From Rhyacophila brunnea (taxonomy: Eukaryota; Arthropoda; Insecta; Trichoptera; Rhyacophilidae), in assembly GCA_022495005.1 (NCBI GenBank), contig JAGYXB010001071.1, positions 806,001 through 870,000 of the forward strand: a stretch of 64,000 nucleotides of DNA, written 5' to 3'. A program made the position numbers and the translations under genes. Of the stretch, positions 47,159 to 58,240 are shown one piece after another; position 1 is the stretch's first letter; every line of letters starts with the position of its first letter. The notes beneath the pieces are model-generated. The model saw only the letters and a program-made list of their open reading frames with translations. It had not been told where the DNA came from and searched no databases.

Positions 47159-47730
47159 CAGTGGCGAAGGGTGGAGGTAGGCTATTAAGATTAGACACAA
47201 ATAGTGCTCACTAAATTTTCTCAGTCATACTTATTTGCTATAATTGAACTTATAATACTGCAGATGGTTATTTTTGAAAATTTAATTAAATCCTACCTAA
47301 ACCAAACCATAATCGTTTTGGTATGCTATGGGCAATCCGACAGAAATAAGGCATAACTTTTCAGTTATACTTATTAGTTTCCGTTGAATTAAGTATACTT
47401 ACTAACAATAATTGGTGTTGGTTAGTGTTTTAAAATTCATTTAACTCTGCCTAACCAAACTATAATCGTTAAAAATATTGTTATATCGATAAAATATTAA
47501 ATTTAAAGTTATGTATATATAAATTTAGATGTTTTATAGATAAGCCAATATTTTTTGAATATTATCTACTATGGCTTGGATTAGGCAAGATTCAATTGAT
47601 TTAAAAAAAATAATAAACACGATCTACTCATTGTAGTATTATTCAAATAAAAAAAATACGTGTGAGTGACTAAGTTTAGTGTGCACTATTTATGTCGGAT
47701 CTTAACAGCCTTCCTTCACCCTTCGCCTTC
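47159..47730 (+). mobile_element. hAT MITE family 1, copy
   Basis: Left end CAGTGGCGAAGGGTGGAGG. The right end is mutated to ..CCTTCGCCTTC. The flanks GCTGGCGC (47151-47158) and GCTGACGC (47731-47738) are an 8-bp duplication with one mismatch. Confidence 0.85.
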
Positions 47731-47738
47731 GCTGACGC

Positions 47739-48088
47739 TATATATACCATTCAGGTCCATGGCTGACTGCACAGCAGTCCTTCAGTCGTATCCATCCCGA
47801 GCTCGTTCTCTCCAGTCAGTCACACTCACCCTCTTTTGTCGTTAACTGCCAATCTCCATGCCGATTTCCAACACTAGTTACTTCATAAACTTTAATTAGT
47901 ATTTAAATCTACAAACGAATAATTAAAATAAAATGTAATATGTATTACTTAGGCACTTATTCCACATAAATTAATAATTGTCAGTAACCAGTTTAGTTCT
48001 CTTCAATAGTATATTCTTATTATGTTTTATATATACTGTGACGACGCTGTGAGCTAACATTAGGCTTGTAATTATATATTATTGTACA
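47739..48088. other. no gene seen
   Basis: The start (47750-47830, CAGGTCCATGGCTGACTGCA) resembles, inverted, the GGCCATGGACCTG end of the RT fragment at 4495-4515, so it may hold a short retroelement scrap. Nothing else recognised. Confidence 0.4.
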
Positions 48089-48090
48089 TA

Positions 48091-48493
48091 TCGAGGGTAT
48101 ACTGACAGAACCCATCATTTCAGTTTATGCTGTTTTTCTGTTTTAAATGCCAAAATGTATACAATTTTACGCTCTACGTCCTGGTAAAACACACAAAGGC
48201 ATGGGATATAATGGTGAGAAAATAGAAACATTATTAAATCATATTGTTATTTTTTATTCTGATAGAAAGCATGATAATGACCTAATGCGTTCTGCGTATA
48301 CAAAATACAGGACTTGTAACATGTCGTATATTGTGTTTGCCATAAAGGTTAGTCTTTATAATGTAGAAAAAATGTTTTTAAATCATAAAAAAATTTACGT
48401 GGGAGAACGCTTTCAAAAAAAATTAAAGTCCTTTTTGCGATTATCTCAGAACTTGTTTTAATGAGATAATGCTTTCTGTCAGTATACCCTCGA
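48091..48493 (+). mobile_element. TA-flanked 403-bp TIR element with ORF
   Basis: Inverted ends TCGAGGGTATACTGACAGAA and TTCTGTCAGTATACCCTCGA match over 20 bases, with TA at both borders (48089-48090, 48494-48495), as in Tc1/mariner-type insertions. Almost the whole interior is one open frame (next entry). Near the right end ATTATCTCA..TGAGATAAT forms a small hairpin. Confidence 0.85.
48147..48461 (+). CDS. uncharacterised 104-codon ORF inside TIR element
   Basis: A basic protein (MPKCIQFYALRPGKTHKGMG...) that fills the element from 56 bases inside the left end to 33 bases before the right. No transposase DDE/D motif, zinc finger or membrane segment is visible. It ends KKLKSFLRLSQNLF. It may be a remnant of the N- or C-terminal part of a mariner-type transposase, a captured sequence, or chance. 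The name and function are unknown; no ribosome or promoter signal was assigned. Confidence 0.3.
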   Translation: MPKCIQFYALRPGKTHKGMGYNGEKIETLLNHIVIFYSDRKHDNDLMRSAYTKYRTCNMSYIVFAIKVSLYNVEKMFLNHKKIYVGERFQKKLKSFLRLSQNLF

Positions 48494-48495
48494 TA

Positions 48496-49280
48496 TACCG
48501 TGATGAGCTTCGTTCCAATTCGCAGAACTCATACTATGATGAGCATTTTTTTAGTCTTCATAAGCTCTTTATTATCTACGATATTGTCTTATTAGTGTAA
48601 CAGAAAATTATTTTTCTTCAGCGCATGTGAACACGACTGAAAATACATAATATTTAAGAAGAATTGATGTTAGTTATTCGCCCAATACATCATCAAATTA
48701 AATACATTTGAATCCAAACCAGTGGTTTCATGGATGGACACGCCGCCACTCCGCCATGAACAGTTAAGTAAACAATAAAATGACCGGGATCCCGGCACGC
48801 TGTTTCGATAAGCAGAGAATTATTCCGGGATTGTTTTACCCTTGTTTATACATGTGCACTTTGAGAGGAGCTTTAGTTCCTAGCCTCGCCGCAAAAACGT
48901 ACGAAACGGCATGGTATATAATATTTTATGTGATGTGTTCACGCTATCACGTTCTGTGTAGTGTTTAATTCCGTTATTATTTTAAAGTATACTTTATCGT
49001 TATATCTTTGAGAGCTGTATTTATTTTACGATAGAGCATCTTTTGAATTTTGTTTGTGTATTTCATGGAAAGTTATTGGCTTTTTATTAGTTTTTTTCTT
49101 CTATGTAATTGAGTGGAAACGTTAAGAGTGTTGCTGGTTTTTTTTATTTTATACGCGAACGAAAATATATTAAAAAGACGAATCGATTTGAAAATAGTGA
49201 GTTTTGAATCAGATCTGGCAATATTTATAGGCATGTTTGATGTAATCTTTAAATTTGGACACTTAAATAGTTAGTTACCT
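48496..49280. other. no gene seen
   Basis: The 62-codon frame at 48780-48968 has no motif. AT-rich otherwise. Confidence 0.5.
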
Positions 49281-49458
49281 CCAGTGCCGGCACGCTTTAA
49301 AACAATGTGTATTTTTCATAATCTGAGCGCAAAAAAGAACAATCAATCTAAAAAAAACCTATCATAATTTGCTGTCAAATATTTTATGCAAGGTGCATCT
49401 AAATCTGTCATCTCCTCATGCGACCCACCTGGGACCACATTTGGATACCTGCGCTGTT
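49281..49458. repeat. possible hAT terminal fragment
   Basis: CCAGTGCCGGCACGC at the left and GACCACATTTGGATACCTGCGCTG at the right end. The right part resembles, inverted, a hAT terminus (CAGCGCAGGTATCCAAATGT). The left does not match it and no target duplication was seen, so this is only a possible relic. Confidence 0.35.
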
Positions 49459-49471
49459 TAAGACGATACTT

Positions 49472-49806
49472 CAGTGAAACGGCAAATAATTTTCAACTAT
49501 AGGTGCGACGAAATTTTGGACTCGCTGGCAATCGGAGAGCGAACGTCGAGGTGTGAACACGTCAATTTGTTTCGTGATGGCGACGGGGGTATTAATTCTT
49601 AAATCTTGTAAAGATGGCTAAAAATGTTACCCATTTACTTGAAAAAGAAAACATGTCAATGATTATATTATTATTGTTACTAATAGAACAATAAACAGAT
49701 CATTAAATGGACGCATGTTGGATTTATATGACAAATTATATTTCGTCATTTGCACAATTCGCGCATCGCCTAGCCACGATCTTTTTAGACCATGCCTCAA
49801 CTGAGG
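49472..49806 (+). repeat. dispersed repeat family F, copy 1
   Basis: Starts CAGTGAAACGGCAAATAATT and matches the reverse complement of 53451-53798 over about 330 bases: GACGAAATTT, AATCGGAGAGCG, CACGTCAATTTGTTT, AACAATAAACA, ATTAAATGGACGCATGT and GATCTTTTTAGACC. The end is near CCTCAACTGAGG. No coding sequence. Confidence 0.8.
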
Positions 49807-50345
49807 TATAGCCCTAATGAATTTGTCGGAATTAGACATCCTTCCACCATGACTTAACATAGCTCACTTAATTATATGATAATTCAATGAAACAAACTAA
49901 GCAATAAGTTCAAACATTCATTTTATTGGCATTGCCAAATAAAACTAAGTAAATACCTACATACGCTGCAATTTTTCAGTCAATAAATAATGCACTCGGA
50001 AAAAATCACTTCTCACAAGCAATTCAATATAGTTACATCGATGTCAATCCGTTACGTTAATTCGAAGAATTATTCATATCAGCATTTGTTATTCTGACTA
50101 TTTATCGCCATAGTATTTTCTTATCTGCGAAATTTAAGTAACTTGTATTATCATAATATTTGTATTTTTTATGTGGGAGAATAAACTGGGTATTTTTCAT
50201 AGTCACACGCATCCTATCTGAGTCTTATCATTATAACCTCATCTACCCTCGTCCTTATTCATCATCCCCATAAATTATATGGATATATTATTATCCCGCC
50301 ACATACTACGCCCATAATTAAAGATATAAGTACTATATAGGTATA
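49807..50345. other. no gene seen
   Basis: AT-rich non-coding DNA. Confidence 0.5.
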
Positions 50346-50895
50346 CGACATAAATAGTGCACACTAAATTTTTTCAGTCATACGTATTGGTTTTTATTGA
50401 ACTAAGACTATAATTTTACAGATGGTTTGAAGGAAGTTTTTAAAATTCAATTAAAACCTGCTAAAACCAGACAATAATAGATAATAGTAAAAAAATACTC
50501 GTCTATCTATAAAATGTCTAAAATTATGCCATTAAATCATACATCATTTAGGGTGTTTTATAGATAGAATAATATATTTTACCGATCATGGTTTGATTTG
50601 GGCAGGGCTTAATTAATTTAATCATCTTGTGTAATATGTATTCATAATTCATCGAAAAGAAATAAGTATGAATGAAAAAGTGTGCACTATTTTTTCGGGT
50701 CGCCCATGGCATACGAAAACTATTATGGCATGGTTTAGGCAGGATTTATTTGATTTTTAAATACTAACCAGCACCATCTGTAAATGTTAGCATTAGTTCA
50801 ATAAAAACAAAAACGTATGACTGACAGGACTGACAGAATTTAGTATACACTATTAATGTCGTATCTTAACAGCCTACCTCCACCCATTGCCAGTG
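50346..50895 (+). mobile_element. hAT MITE family 1, left end lost
   Basis: Begins inside the family (CGACATAAATAGTGCACAC) and ends CCTCCACCCATTGCCAGTG. Collinear with 30309-30891 but lacking the first about 35 bases. Confidence 0.8.
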
Positions 50896-50929
50896 ATATG
50901 GTTGAACGATATTCAATTCTTGGAGATAT

Positions 50930-51185
50930 TGTATGAATTAACATGAAATAAATATAGCGAATAGTCCCGCCGAACGTCTCCGACAGAAACCGATCGTCAA
51001 AGTGGCCCGATCCCTTTGAAGCACTTAACGACACAATGCGTGGAATCCCCGCTGAGATTTCAATTTAGCATTCCCTTCCTTCCGGCATTCCGAATGACCG
51101 GTTTATCTTGATAATCGATCGCTTTGATCTCATCGGCGGGGTACGTCGGCTGTCTCGGAAGTCTTGTACGTAGGTAAACTTTCAA
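50930..51185. other. GC-richer unique island
   Basis: Contains GTCCCGCCGAACGTCTCC, CGATCGTCAAAGTGGCCC and TCATCGGCGGGGTACGTC. No repeat copy. TCAAAG/CTTTGA words occur three or more times (about 50996, 51015, 51122), compatible with TCF/LEF-type sites. Only suggestive. Confidence 0.35.
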
Positions 51186-51532
51186 CACATGACACATGAT
51201 AATCACTTTAGTGTGTGATGTGGTTCATGTGCTGCAACGAATCGAAACTGAACATATTTTAACTTTGTTTAGCATCGGTAAACTTTTTGAACTTCGTAGG
51301 GAGTTGCATCCGGTCGTCGCACACAAATTGTCTGTGAAATGCTGTCCGAAGCGTGTGAATTATCAAATTTATTTACCACCGGTGGGCGTGGGGAACGGTA
51401 GTGTCAATCTAACAGGGTATAATATACTTACATGTCAATATTTAAATGTGGTCACTTTAGCAGAATAAGGCAGCTAAAAGATACGCATGCGAATTTATAA
51501 ATTACATTATGCGTATAATTTGTGTTGAGCAT
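51186..51532. other. open frame without recognisable domain
   Basis: A 90-codon plus-strand frame (51196-51468, MIITLVCDVVHVLQRIETEH..) has no motif and no splice signals of note. Probably chance, though it abuts a retroelement fragment. Confidence 0.35.
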
Positions 51533-52137
51533 TCTTGAATATGCCAGCATTATTTGGAGTCCTAACAGGTCCGTCCACGCAATTAAGTTGGATCGAGTCC
51601 ACAATAGATTTCTTTGATTTCTCTACTTAAGGACATACGGATTTTTTCCTAACGATAATGATAATAAAATGAATTTTCCAACTAGTTTTCTTCTGGGTAT
51701 GCTATCAATGAAATCCTTGTCCACCCGAAGAGTTATTGCTCTTTTAAAGCATTTCTTTTTACTTATTCGTGGGTTCATTTACAATCCATATATACTGGCA
51801 AATAATCATTTTCATGTTCCCACCACGTCGCAGGACGGACGTGATGTTTCATGATGCTGTGTATCGTGCGATTGATTTATTTGATAGCACCATAAAGGTT
51901 GATTTATTTTTTATTAACTATACCTACCATGTTTGTGGACGTGTTAAATAGGTTAAATTTATAGATGTATTTATCATTTTACTTTAATATCTACATAAGC
52001 ACATACTTTCTTAAATCTTTTTATGTTGGTTGTTATTTGTAATTAAGTCATTTTTATAATTTGTATTTATTATTTATGTATTATGGTGCATTGGCCAATC
52101 GCTGTAATGCCATAATACTCTTTTCTAAATAAATAAA
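51533..52137 (+). pseudogene. Jockey-like non-LTR retrotransposon, 3' fragment
   Basis: Plus-strand frames give LEYASIIWSPNRSVHAIKLDRV, then NFPTSFLLGMLSMKSLSTRR and LANNHFHVPTTS with shifts between. This is the last part of a Jockey-type protein (LEYAS.VW.P then SL..RR). The 3' UTR ends in TTCTAAATAAATAAATCG near 52140. Shifts and stops make it inactive. It is a different subfamily from 12640-13487. Confidence 0.75.
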
Positions 52138-53450
52138 TCGTTATTGCAATGTACGTCGACTCCATTGATTGCGAATTATAGATTTCAATTTAACAATATT
52201 ATGATAATAATACTATATAAACGTCTTCAAATTTTGTTATTTAGTCGACAGCTGTTTCGATTGTAATACTATTAAAAATATGAACGACACAGAGTACAGC
52301 TGCGAATTGCAGATATCTTTGAGAATGTTGACGAATTGAAAGGTGCCCTGGCGGTGGGTAGGATGGAAGAGCTTGGAAAATTGTAAAGTTCTTTAACAGA
52401 ATAGTGAGGACATGATCGGCGGATCCTCTTCTAGATGAGAAGAGGCGATATGACAGCGAGTCGCAGTCAAAGCATCGATAAAATCATAAAAAAGTGTGAC
52501 TTAAATGTACCTATACCTATCTGAAAATGAGAATTTTTACATTGTCAACTAGCAATTTGCAATTAAAAAGAGTTTCAAAGATTGACAGTTCAGCACCTAC
52601 TTATTATAAAATTATAATAAGTATATTATATAAATTCTATAAAATTCTTCACACCAGTCGATAACTGATTTGGTTTTCACATCAATTTATTACATCATTT
52701 CCTCAAATGAAATTCTAGCAAGGAAATTATTATAAGGGATGCTTCGTCATTTTAATTGTGGTATAAAAATACTCCATTTTCACTTCATTTGATGCCATGC
52801 ATAAATATACATTACTTATAGTTAACTTGACATATGCTTTCCCTTACACATAATATATTATATTCCTTTGCATGTAAATGGATATCGACATTGTTAATTT
52901 CTTAGTATTACATACGGCCTGTCTATACCTGCCTAGTAGCTATCATAACACTCCCTCCTGCGAGTTCACGGTAGATAAATTTGATTATTTGCTCAGATAA
53001 TCAGTTTACAAACTTTCACCTACATTTTGAGCTGAGTCTGATTGAAATGCATACTCTTGTATAAGTCGCGGAGACGAAAGGAGAGATTAGAGAAAATCTT
53101 GTTAATATTATATTATTTCGATGCGACTGCGTGTTTCGCGCACCTAGTTGTTCTTGCCGAGAGTTCCGTGAACTTTTTTCGGAAGACAGGCTGCTCCAAA
53201 ACCTTAATTTTTGCAGTAAAACATCTTTAGTCACGATAACGTAGTTAAGAGACTGAAGAAGAGGAGAGTAATATAAAAAATTGTCACAAAATATTATATG
53301 TTCGAATTTTCGCGCTACAAGGAGTCGTCCACTTACGACATCGTGTCATATTATTGCGATATTGTAATAATTTGTTACGTAGGTGATAAGAGGGGGGGGG
53401 GGGGTATACAATGTGACGTTAAAATATTTTTTTCCTAGATTAAATATAAT
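52138..53450. other. no gene seen; G-run at 53391-53404
   Basis: Short frames at 53016-53234 and 53042-53230 overlap on opposite strands without motifs. A run of about 14 G is present at 53391-53404. Confidence 0.5.
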
Positions 53451-53798
53451 TCAGCTGAGACAAGGGTCTAAAAAGATCGCGACGCGCAGATTGCAAACAA
53501 CGTGTGCCGAACAAAACATAATTTGTCATGAAAATTCGACATGCGTCCATTTAATGTTATGTTTATTGTTATATTAGTATCTAATAATAATAATAATATA
53601 GATATTCATTGCATTGTTATCTTTTTCGAGTACATGGGTAACGTTTTTAAGTCATATTTACGCGATATAAAAATATATTCCTCCGACGCCATTACAAAAC
53701 AAATTGACGTGCTCACATCTCGACTACCGCTCTCCGATTAGCAACGAATGCGAAATTTCGTCCCACCTATTGTTGAAAATTATTTGCCGTTTCACTGA
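53451..53798 (-). repeat. dispersed repeat family F, copy 2
   Basis: Inverted partner of 49472-49806, 4 kb apart, so the two can pair as a long hairpin in a transcript. It starts CAGCTGAGACAAGGGTCT and ends GCCGTTTCACTG. Confidence 0.8.
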
Positions 53799-53999
53799 TG
53801 TATGCTCTTAACACATTCCGAGTGAATATGAATCGACACTTCAACCGATTTGTTTTTTTAACGAATGTTTTCTAAATAAATTGGAATTTAGACATGCCTT
53901 CATACATTATAAATGGCCGTACTATTAGGTACTTTCCACTAATATTTGTGTTAGTGTCTATAAATATAGTTGAACATACATAATTTTGAAAACACTTCT

Positions 54000-54300
54000 G
54001 TGAAAATATACTATAAGTTATAACCAATCTTTTTGACAAAAGTAAGACAACCCGCAGGAATCGAACCTGCATCTTTCGGGTATCCCGCCCACGCACAATG
54101 ACCACAATGCTAAAGGAGTCATATTTAATAACGACAAATTTTAACTAATGGCTTTTAATACTCACTGAAGCGGTTTCTAAATTGAGCTATGTATTTAAGT
54201 TGTGTGTGTGTTCAATAATTCAATTTATGGATGTTCAATAATTAGAATGTTACATTCTTAAATCTTGTAAATTATTCGTTGAATCAAAAAAAATGTTAAT
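54000..54300 (-). repeat. tRNA-derived SINE family B, copy 1
   Basis: Minus strand: GACTCCTTTAGCATTGTGG, then B box GGTTCGATTCCTGC. The 5' extension (TTAAAATTTGTCGTTATT) is shared with 57633-57660 and 62597-62620. A neighbouring plus-oriented tail piece (GAATGTTACATTCTTAAATC, TTCGTTGAATCAAAAAAA) lies at 54240-54295. Confidence 0.65.
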
Positions 54301-54304
54301 TAAG

Positions 54305-54560
54305 ACTATATATATAATTTGAAAACATCTCATGCATACAAACTAGAAAAAAATCGTTTTTGTAGAAAAAATAAGACGCCCGACAGGACTTGAACCTATA
54401 TCTGCTGGATTCGCGCCAGTAGGAAACGATTTGTTCTAGTGTGTATATGCATAAGTTATTTTCAAATTGTGTATATTCAGTATTATAGAATGTTATATTC
54501 TGAAAGCTTGTGTCTTATTCGTTGAATAAAAAAATAGTTTATTACAATTAAAAATATTAT
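54305..54560. repeat. SINE family B pieces in inverted arrangement
   Basis: A minus-oriented tail and B-box part (GAAAACATCTCATGCATACA, CAGGACTTGAACCT) is followed by a plus-oriented tail (TTCTAGTGTGTATATGCATA, TTTCAAATTGTGTATATTCA, GAATGTTATATTCTGAAAGC). The result is a palindromic composite. Confidence 0.6.
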
Positions 54561-54979
54561 TGATTCATCGGTGATTAGCAACATGTTCGAGGTAAACGAA
54601 CGTGGAAAAGGAATAATCCTGCGTTTGAACCCAGAGATTCTGGACGACTAAAACGTGCAACTTGTAAACGTTAGTGTTAACATGTTATTTATGTTTATGT
54701 TTTTTGGGACTCAGTGTATGTTTTCGTACTCCCGACAACTCCCAACCCCGGCTACTCTCCCCCCACTCCAGAACGCGTCAAACTCCTCTCAGCTCCTCTC
54801 AGAGAAGTCTCAGCGAGTTTCGCATAATTCCCGAATACCGCCGGCGCTTTGGGGAAACAAACTTCGTCGTGGCATAAGGCGAACGACGGCTCAATAAAAA
54901 ACGTCTCGCACCTTTTCGCAATTTAATCAGACGTCTTCTTGCTCACTCGCTACATTACACTACATTTTGACGCAGGGTT
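54561..54979. other. no gene seen; C-rich/GC block at 54720-54930
   Basis: The block (CAACCCCGGCTACTCTCC, ATACCGCCGGCGCTTTGG) carries overlapping short frames without motifs. Unique in the window; possibly regulatory. Confidence 0.4.
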
Positions 54980-55195
54980 TTGAATGTGTAAGTGTCCTAC
55001 GAAAATTATATTGACGTGCAATAATGTGTGTTACAACCCTCAATACACCAATATTAAATGAGCGTCAATGCATAACCGAGAGCAGTTGTCAGTATTTAAC
55101 GTATGACGTATTCTTGACACGTGTTTAAGTTTATCCCGTATTCTTCCACACTCGAGATCGGTTGCCTACTTCTGCATACCCGTTAGGTATTTCAG
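54980..55195 (+). repeat. dispersed repeat family A, copy 2
   Basis: Same-orientation match of 590-772 with a short insertion (about 55078-55108). Shared TATTCTTGACACGTGTTTAA and ATTCTTCCACACTCGA. Confidence 0.7.
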
Positions 55196-55775
55196 TTCAC
55201 ATTATTTCTGAGTTCCTTGCAAATAAATATCAAAATGAGGTGACACGGCTGAAATTTGCTTAGATTAATAATGTATAGTCGCTAAATAACGTCCCCCGTT
55301 TATTTTAGGTATTATATTAGGTTATTAGCATACATTGATGTTTATAGCATGTATTGGTGACGTTCTTGTTACCCGTGTTTCCAAAATATATCCAAATATT
55401 TGAGTATCATTTAAATAATTTTATTAACAAGATGTTGGAATCCTAAATGAAAGACATATTGATCAATGATTATTCAATAATCTTTTATATATTAATAGTA
55501 AAATATAATATGTTATCTTCATATTATTTAAAAACAATATTAAAATTAAAGTTCCGTTAATATGGGTATCCTAGGACGGTTATTCAGTTACCTACCACAG
55601 CCTATATTCAACACACAACCTTCGCCATTGCTATTTTGACCCGTCTTCACCCACCCCACACTTCCAATACTATGTTTTCAGTGTGTATTTATTTGAAATC
55701 TGTCATTCGTTGTGATATGCGCCTGAAAATCGGATACATAAGTGTCATGTTATTTTATAACATAACACACTAAGC
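55196..55775. other. no gene seen
   Basis: AT-rich non-coding DNA. Confidence 0.5.
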
Positions 55776-56185
55776 CAAGGAAGTCTTTACGAGGGCAACA
55801 CTACGCAAAAGTACGATCGGACCACGCCTGCGCACGGGATAGTTTGTACGGAGTTCGTGACACTATTTCCGGCGCTATAGGAGATAGCGGGCTTTTTACA
55901 CGAAGGCGAAGCAGGAGTCGCTCTCTCAGTCTTGACCTTTCGAAGGAAGCAGACGTCTTGGCCAGTTCCGAGCCTCGGACCCTGGGCACAGGGCTTTCGA
56001 TTTCCTGACGTTTTGGAGACGAGGACGATGGCCATCTGAAGGACGTCCCCCCCCACGCCAGGAGATCGGAGGTACTCCACGGTCCCCACACGTTTAAAGA
56101 CGCACTCCTCGATTCCGTCCTGGAAGGAATCGAGGGCAGCGAAAAGGCTGGAGAGCCTTTTGTATAATTGGTATTTATTGTTCAT
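55776..56185 (-). other. GC-rich block with overlapping open frames
   Basis: Two minus-strand frames overlap (56185-55787, 132 codons; 56091-55801, 96 codons). The first reads RLSSLFAALDSFQDGIEECV...; the second is Arg/Ser-rich. Neither has a recognisable domain. A weaker similar stretch lies at about 56830-56905 (GCAGGAGACGCTTTCTCTCA against GCAGGAGTCGCTCTCTCA), suggesting a repeated element, perhaps the leader or gag-side of an old LTR element. A host exon is not supported. Confidence 0.4.
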
Positions 56186-57059
56186 TTATGTTACGGTCCA
56201 CCGAACTAGTCTTTGTTTCGAATTAGCTTTTGGGTTTTTGTTCTAATTTATTTAAATATTGTATCGCATTAGGTGCTCGTGAATCACTTAAGTAATTATA
56301 CATTTTTATACACTGTAGCCCGCAAGTTATCTTATTTATTAATATACAATTGTTGAAATTTCTCTACTTGCTTTTCATTTAATTTTCCTTATCACTATTG
56401 TCTCTATGCATCATCATAGAGTGGCGCTCAAACCGAGATACTTATATTTATTCCATATTCATTATGCCTTTTATTAATCTAGGAACCTACACGAATGAGT
56501 ATAGTAACCGGACGGGTAACTGAGGTCTTAGAGGTAATTGTCAAACCATCCACGACCCTGCCTCCTATTTCCCCGAGTCTCATGCTTATCCCTATCCTAC
56601 ATTCCCATCCATACCTATTCCTTACCTACACTATACAATAAATACGTGACATAAGCCTTCTTATTTCCGTAAGTACGACTAAGCATATGGCCCTTAGTAT
56701 ATTCTAATTTAGTACTTGTAATTGGGAACAAAGTCTGATGCTCGGATTTTGTGTCAGAAGTTTAGGAATTAGCCACGCGGTAATTTCTTAAGACGCTTAG
56801 TTTAAGTAAAGGCTGCGGAGCTTGTTAGAGGAGGGGGCTTTTACGCCGTCAGAAGCGATGCAGGAGACGCTTTCTCTCAAGCCATAGAAAGCTCCTGTTA
56901 TGAGGTAAATTGAGAGGAGTCTATGGGTTATTGGCAGATAACGTTCACGCGCGTGTTCTTTTTGACAACATTGTTGGTTAGCGGCTTTCTGAATAAATGT
57001 GTATGTAGAAAATATACTTGCTAAGTTTAGAAGGAAATTGTCTTTTGCCGGACAAAATT
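56186..57059. other. no gene seen; degenerate copy of the 55.8-kb block at 56830-56905
   Basis: Mixed-composition sequence including GGCTTTTACGCCGTCAGAAG. No LTR pair or primer-binding site identified. Confidence 0.4.
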
Positions 57060-57119
57060 TAATGAACTATTTCTTTAATTCAACGAATACGACAAGATTT
57101 GAGAATGTAACAATCTATA

Positions 57120-57513
57120 TATAGAACATACCGTCAGCTGAATGCAGAACTATTCTAACTTACATTTAAAATTTTTAAGGAGAGAGTTTTTTAAAACAAC
57201 TTACTGAAATTATTTGTTATCTTTATGGATAAATGGATGCATCATATTTTAGTAGGATTAATACTTTGGACGCGGAAGACGCACACGGCGCGTAATGACC
57301 AGGCGGCTGATCGATGTAATTAACGTGCATTTTAAAGGGGGCAATTAAAATCTCATTATCTCTTCAGCAGCGAAAGCGTTTGATGAAAAAAATGGTGCAT
57401 ACACTTGTCCATATAAATAATAAATAACTGAAGTAGGCTGTTTCAAAAAACTCTTCTGCAAAATATTTCAAATGTGAGTTAGAATAGTTCTGCATCCAGC
57501 TGACGATACATAT
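57120..57513. mobile_element. foldback element inside SINE family B
   Basis: The arms are inverted: CGTCAGCTGAATGCAGAACT ATTCTAAC at 57132-57159 and GTTAGAATAGTTCTGCATCC AGCTGACG at 57478-57505, continuing inward with AAACTCTC/GAAAAACT-like words to about 57215 and 57430. The middle is CG-richer (GACGCGGAAGACGCACACGG). SINE-B tail sequence lies on both outer sides, so it appears to have inserted into a SINE. Confidence 0.6.
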
Positions 57514-57775
57514 TTTGAAAACATCTCATGCATATACACACTAGAAAAAATCTTTTCCTCCCAACGGGATTTGAACCTGTATCCGCTGGATTCGCGTCAG
57601 TGTGCTTTTCCAATTAAGCTACGGGCATCCTACTTAATTACGACGATTTTAACTATTACCTAGTTGTTATTTGAAATGCCTATGGAATTGCACTATAATC
57701 TTGGATATCGGTTAAGTATTTTTTTCTAGTGTGTGCATGAGATGTTTTCAAATTATGTATGTTCAATACAAATTT
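57513..57775 (-). repeat. tRNA-derived SINE family B, copy 2, with inverted tail
   Basis: Minus strand: GGATGCCCGTAGCTTAATTG (A box), CAGGTTCAAATCCCGTTGGG (B box), then the tail TTTTTCTAGTGTGTATATGC..TTTTCAAAATATG. At 57720-57770 a second tail, TTTTTCTAGTGTGTGCATGA, runs in the plus direction. Two head-to-head SINE parts thus flank one tRNA-like core. Confidence 0.7.
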
Positions 57776-58200
57776 ACTTCTCACATGAGTTTATGATATG
57801 CACACGCAATATAATGTAGGGTACATTGATCCCTGCATCCTCCAATTATAATTATATACTTATTTAGTCCGTTATTATTGAAATTTATTGATTTTTCATT
57901 TGTGAACACATTTTCGCGTTGCGTGCTAATAGGTTGTAAAGAAAAACAATTTTCTTTTCATAAATCATCGCGCCATTCTTTCCGTCGAGCTTTTACGGGC
58001 CATATGACCACAGCTAAATAACACATTACAAATAACTTGTCAAAAATTTACAAAGCCCTTATGTATTGTGAATTTATGCGTTATAAAATTAAATTAAAAC
58101 ATTCTTTATGATCGTGAGCTTTAAGCGCTCCATTAAAAATTCTTTATCACTTTCATTGTTATATTATAAATGAGCGCACAGTCAACATATTAATTTTATT
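57776..58200. other. no gene seen
   Basis: Non-repeated block; 57910-58025 is of mixed composition (GCGTTGCGTGCTAATAGG, CATCGCGCCATTCTTTCC) and lies just upstream of the second recursive site. Candidate conserved non-coding DNA. Confidence 0.4.
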
Positions 58201-58213
58201 TCACTAAAACAAT

Positions 58214-58240
58214 TGTTTTTTTTTTTTTTCCAGGTAAGCG
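58214..58240 (+). promoter_or_regulatory. candidate recursive splice site RP2
   Basis: TTGTTTTTTTTTTTTTTTCCAG ends at 58233 and is joined directly to GTAAGCG. As at 6070, a strong acceptor regenerates a donor at its own junction. It is on the same strand as RP1, 52 kb downstream. Confidence 0.6.

Noticed and set aside
51196..51468. 90-codon ORF as a gene
   Set aside because: No domain, no splice or promoter support; length is within chance for the window.
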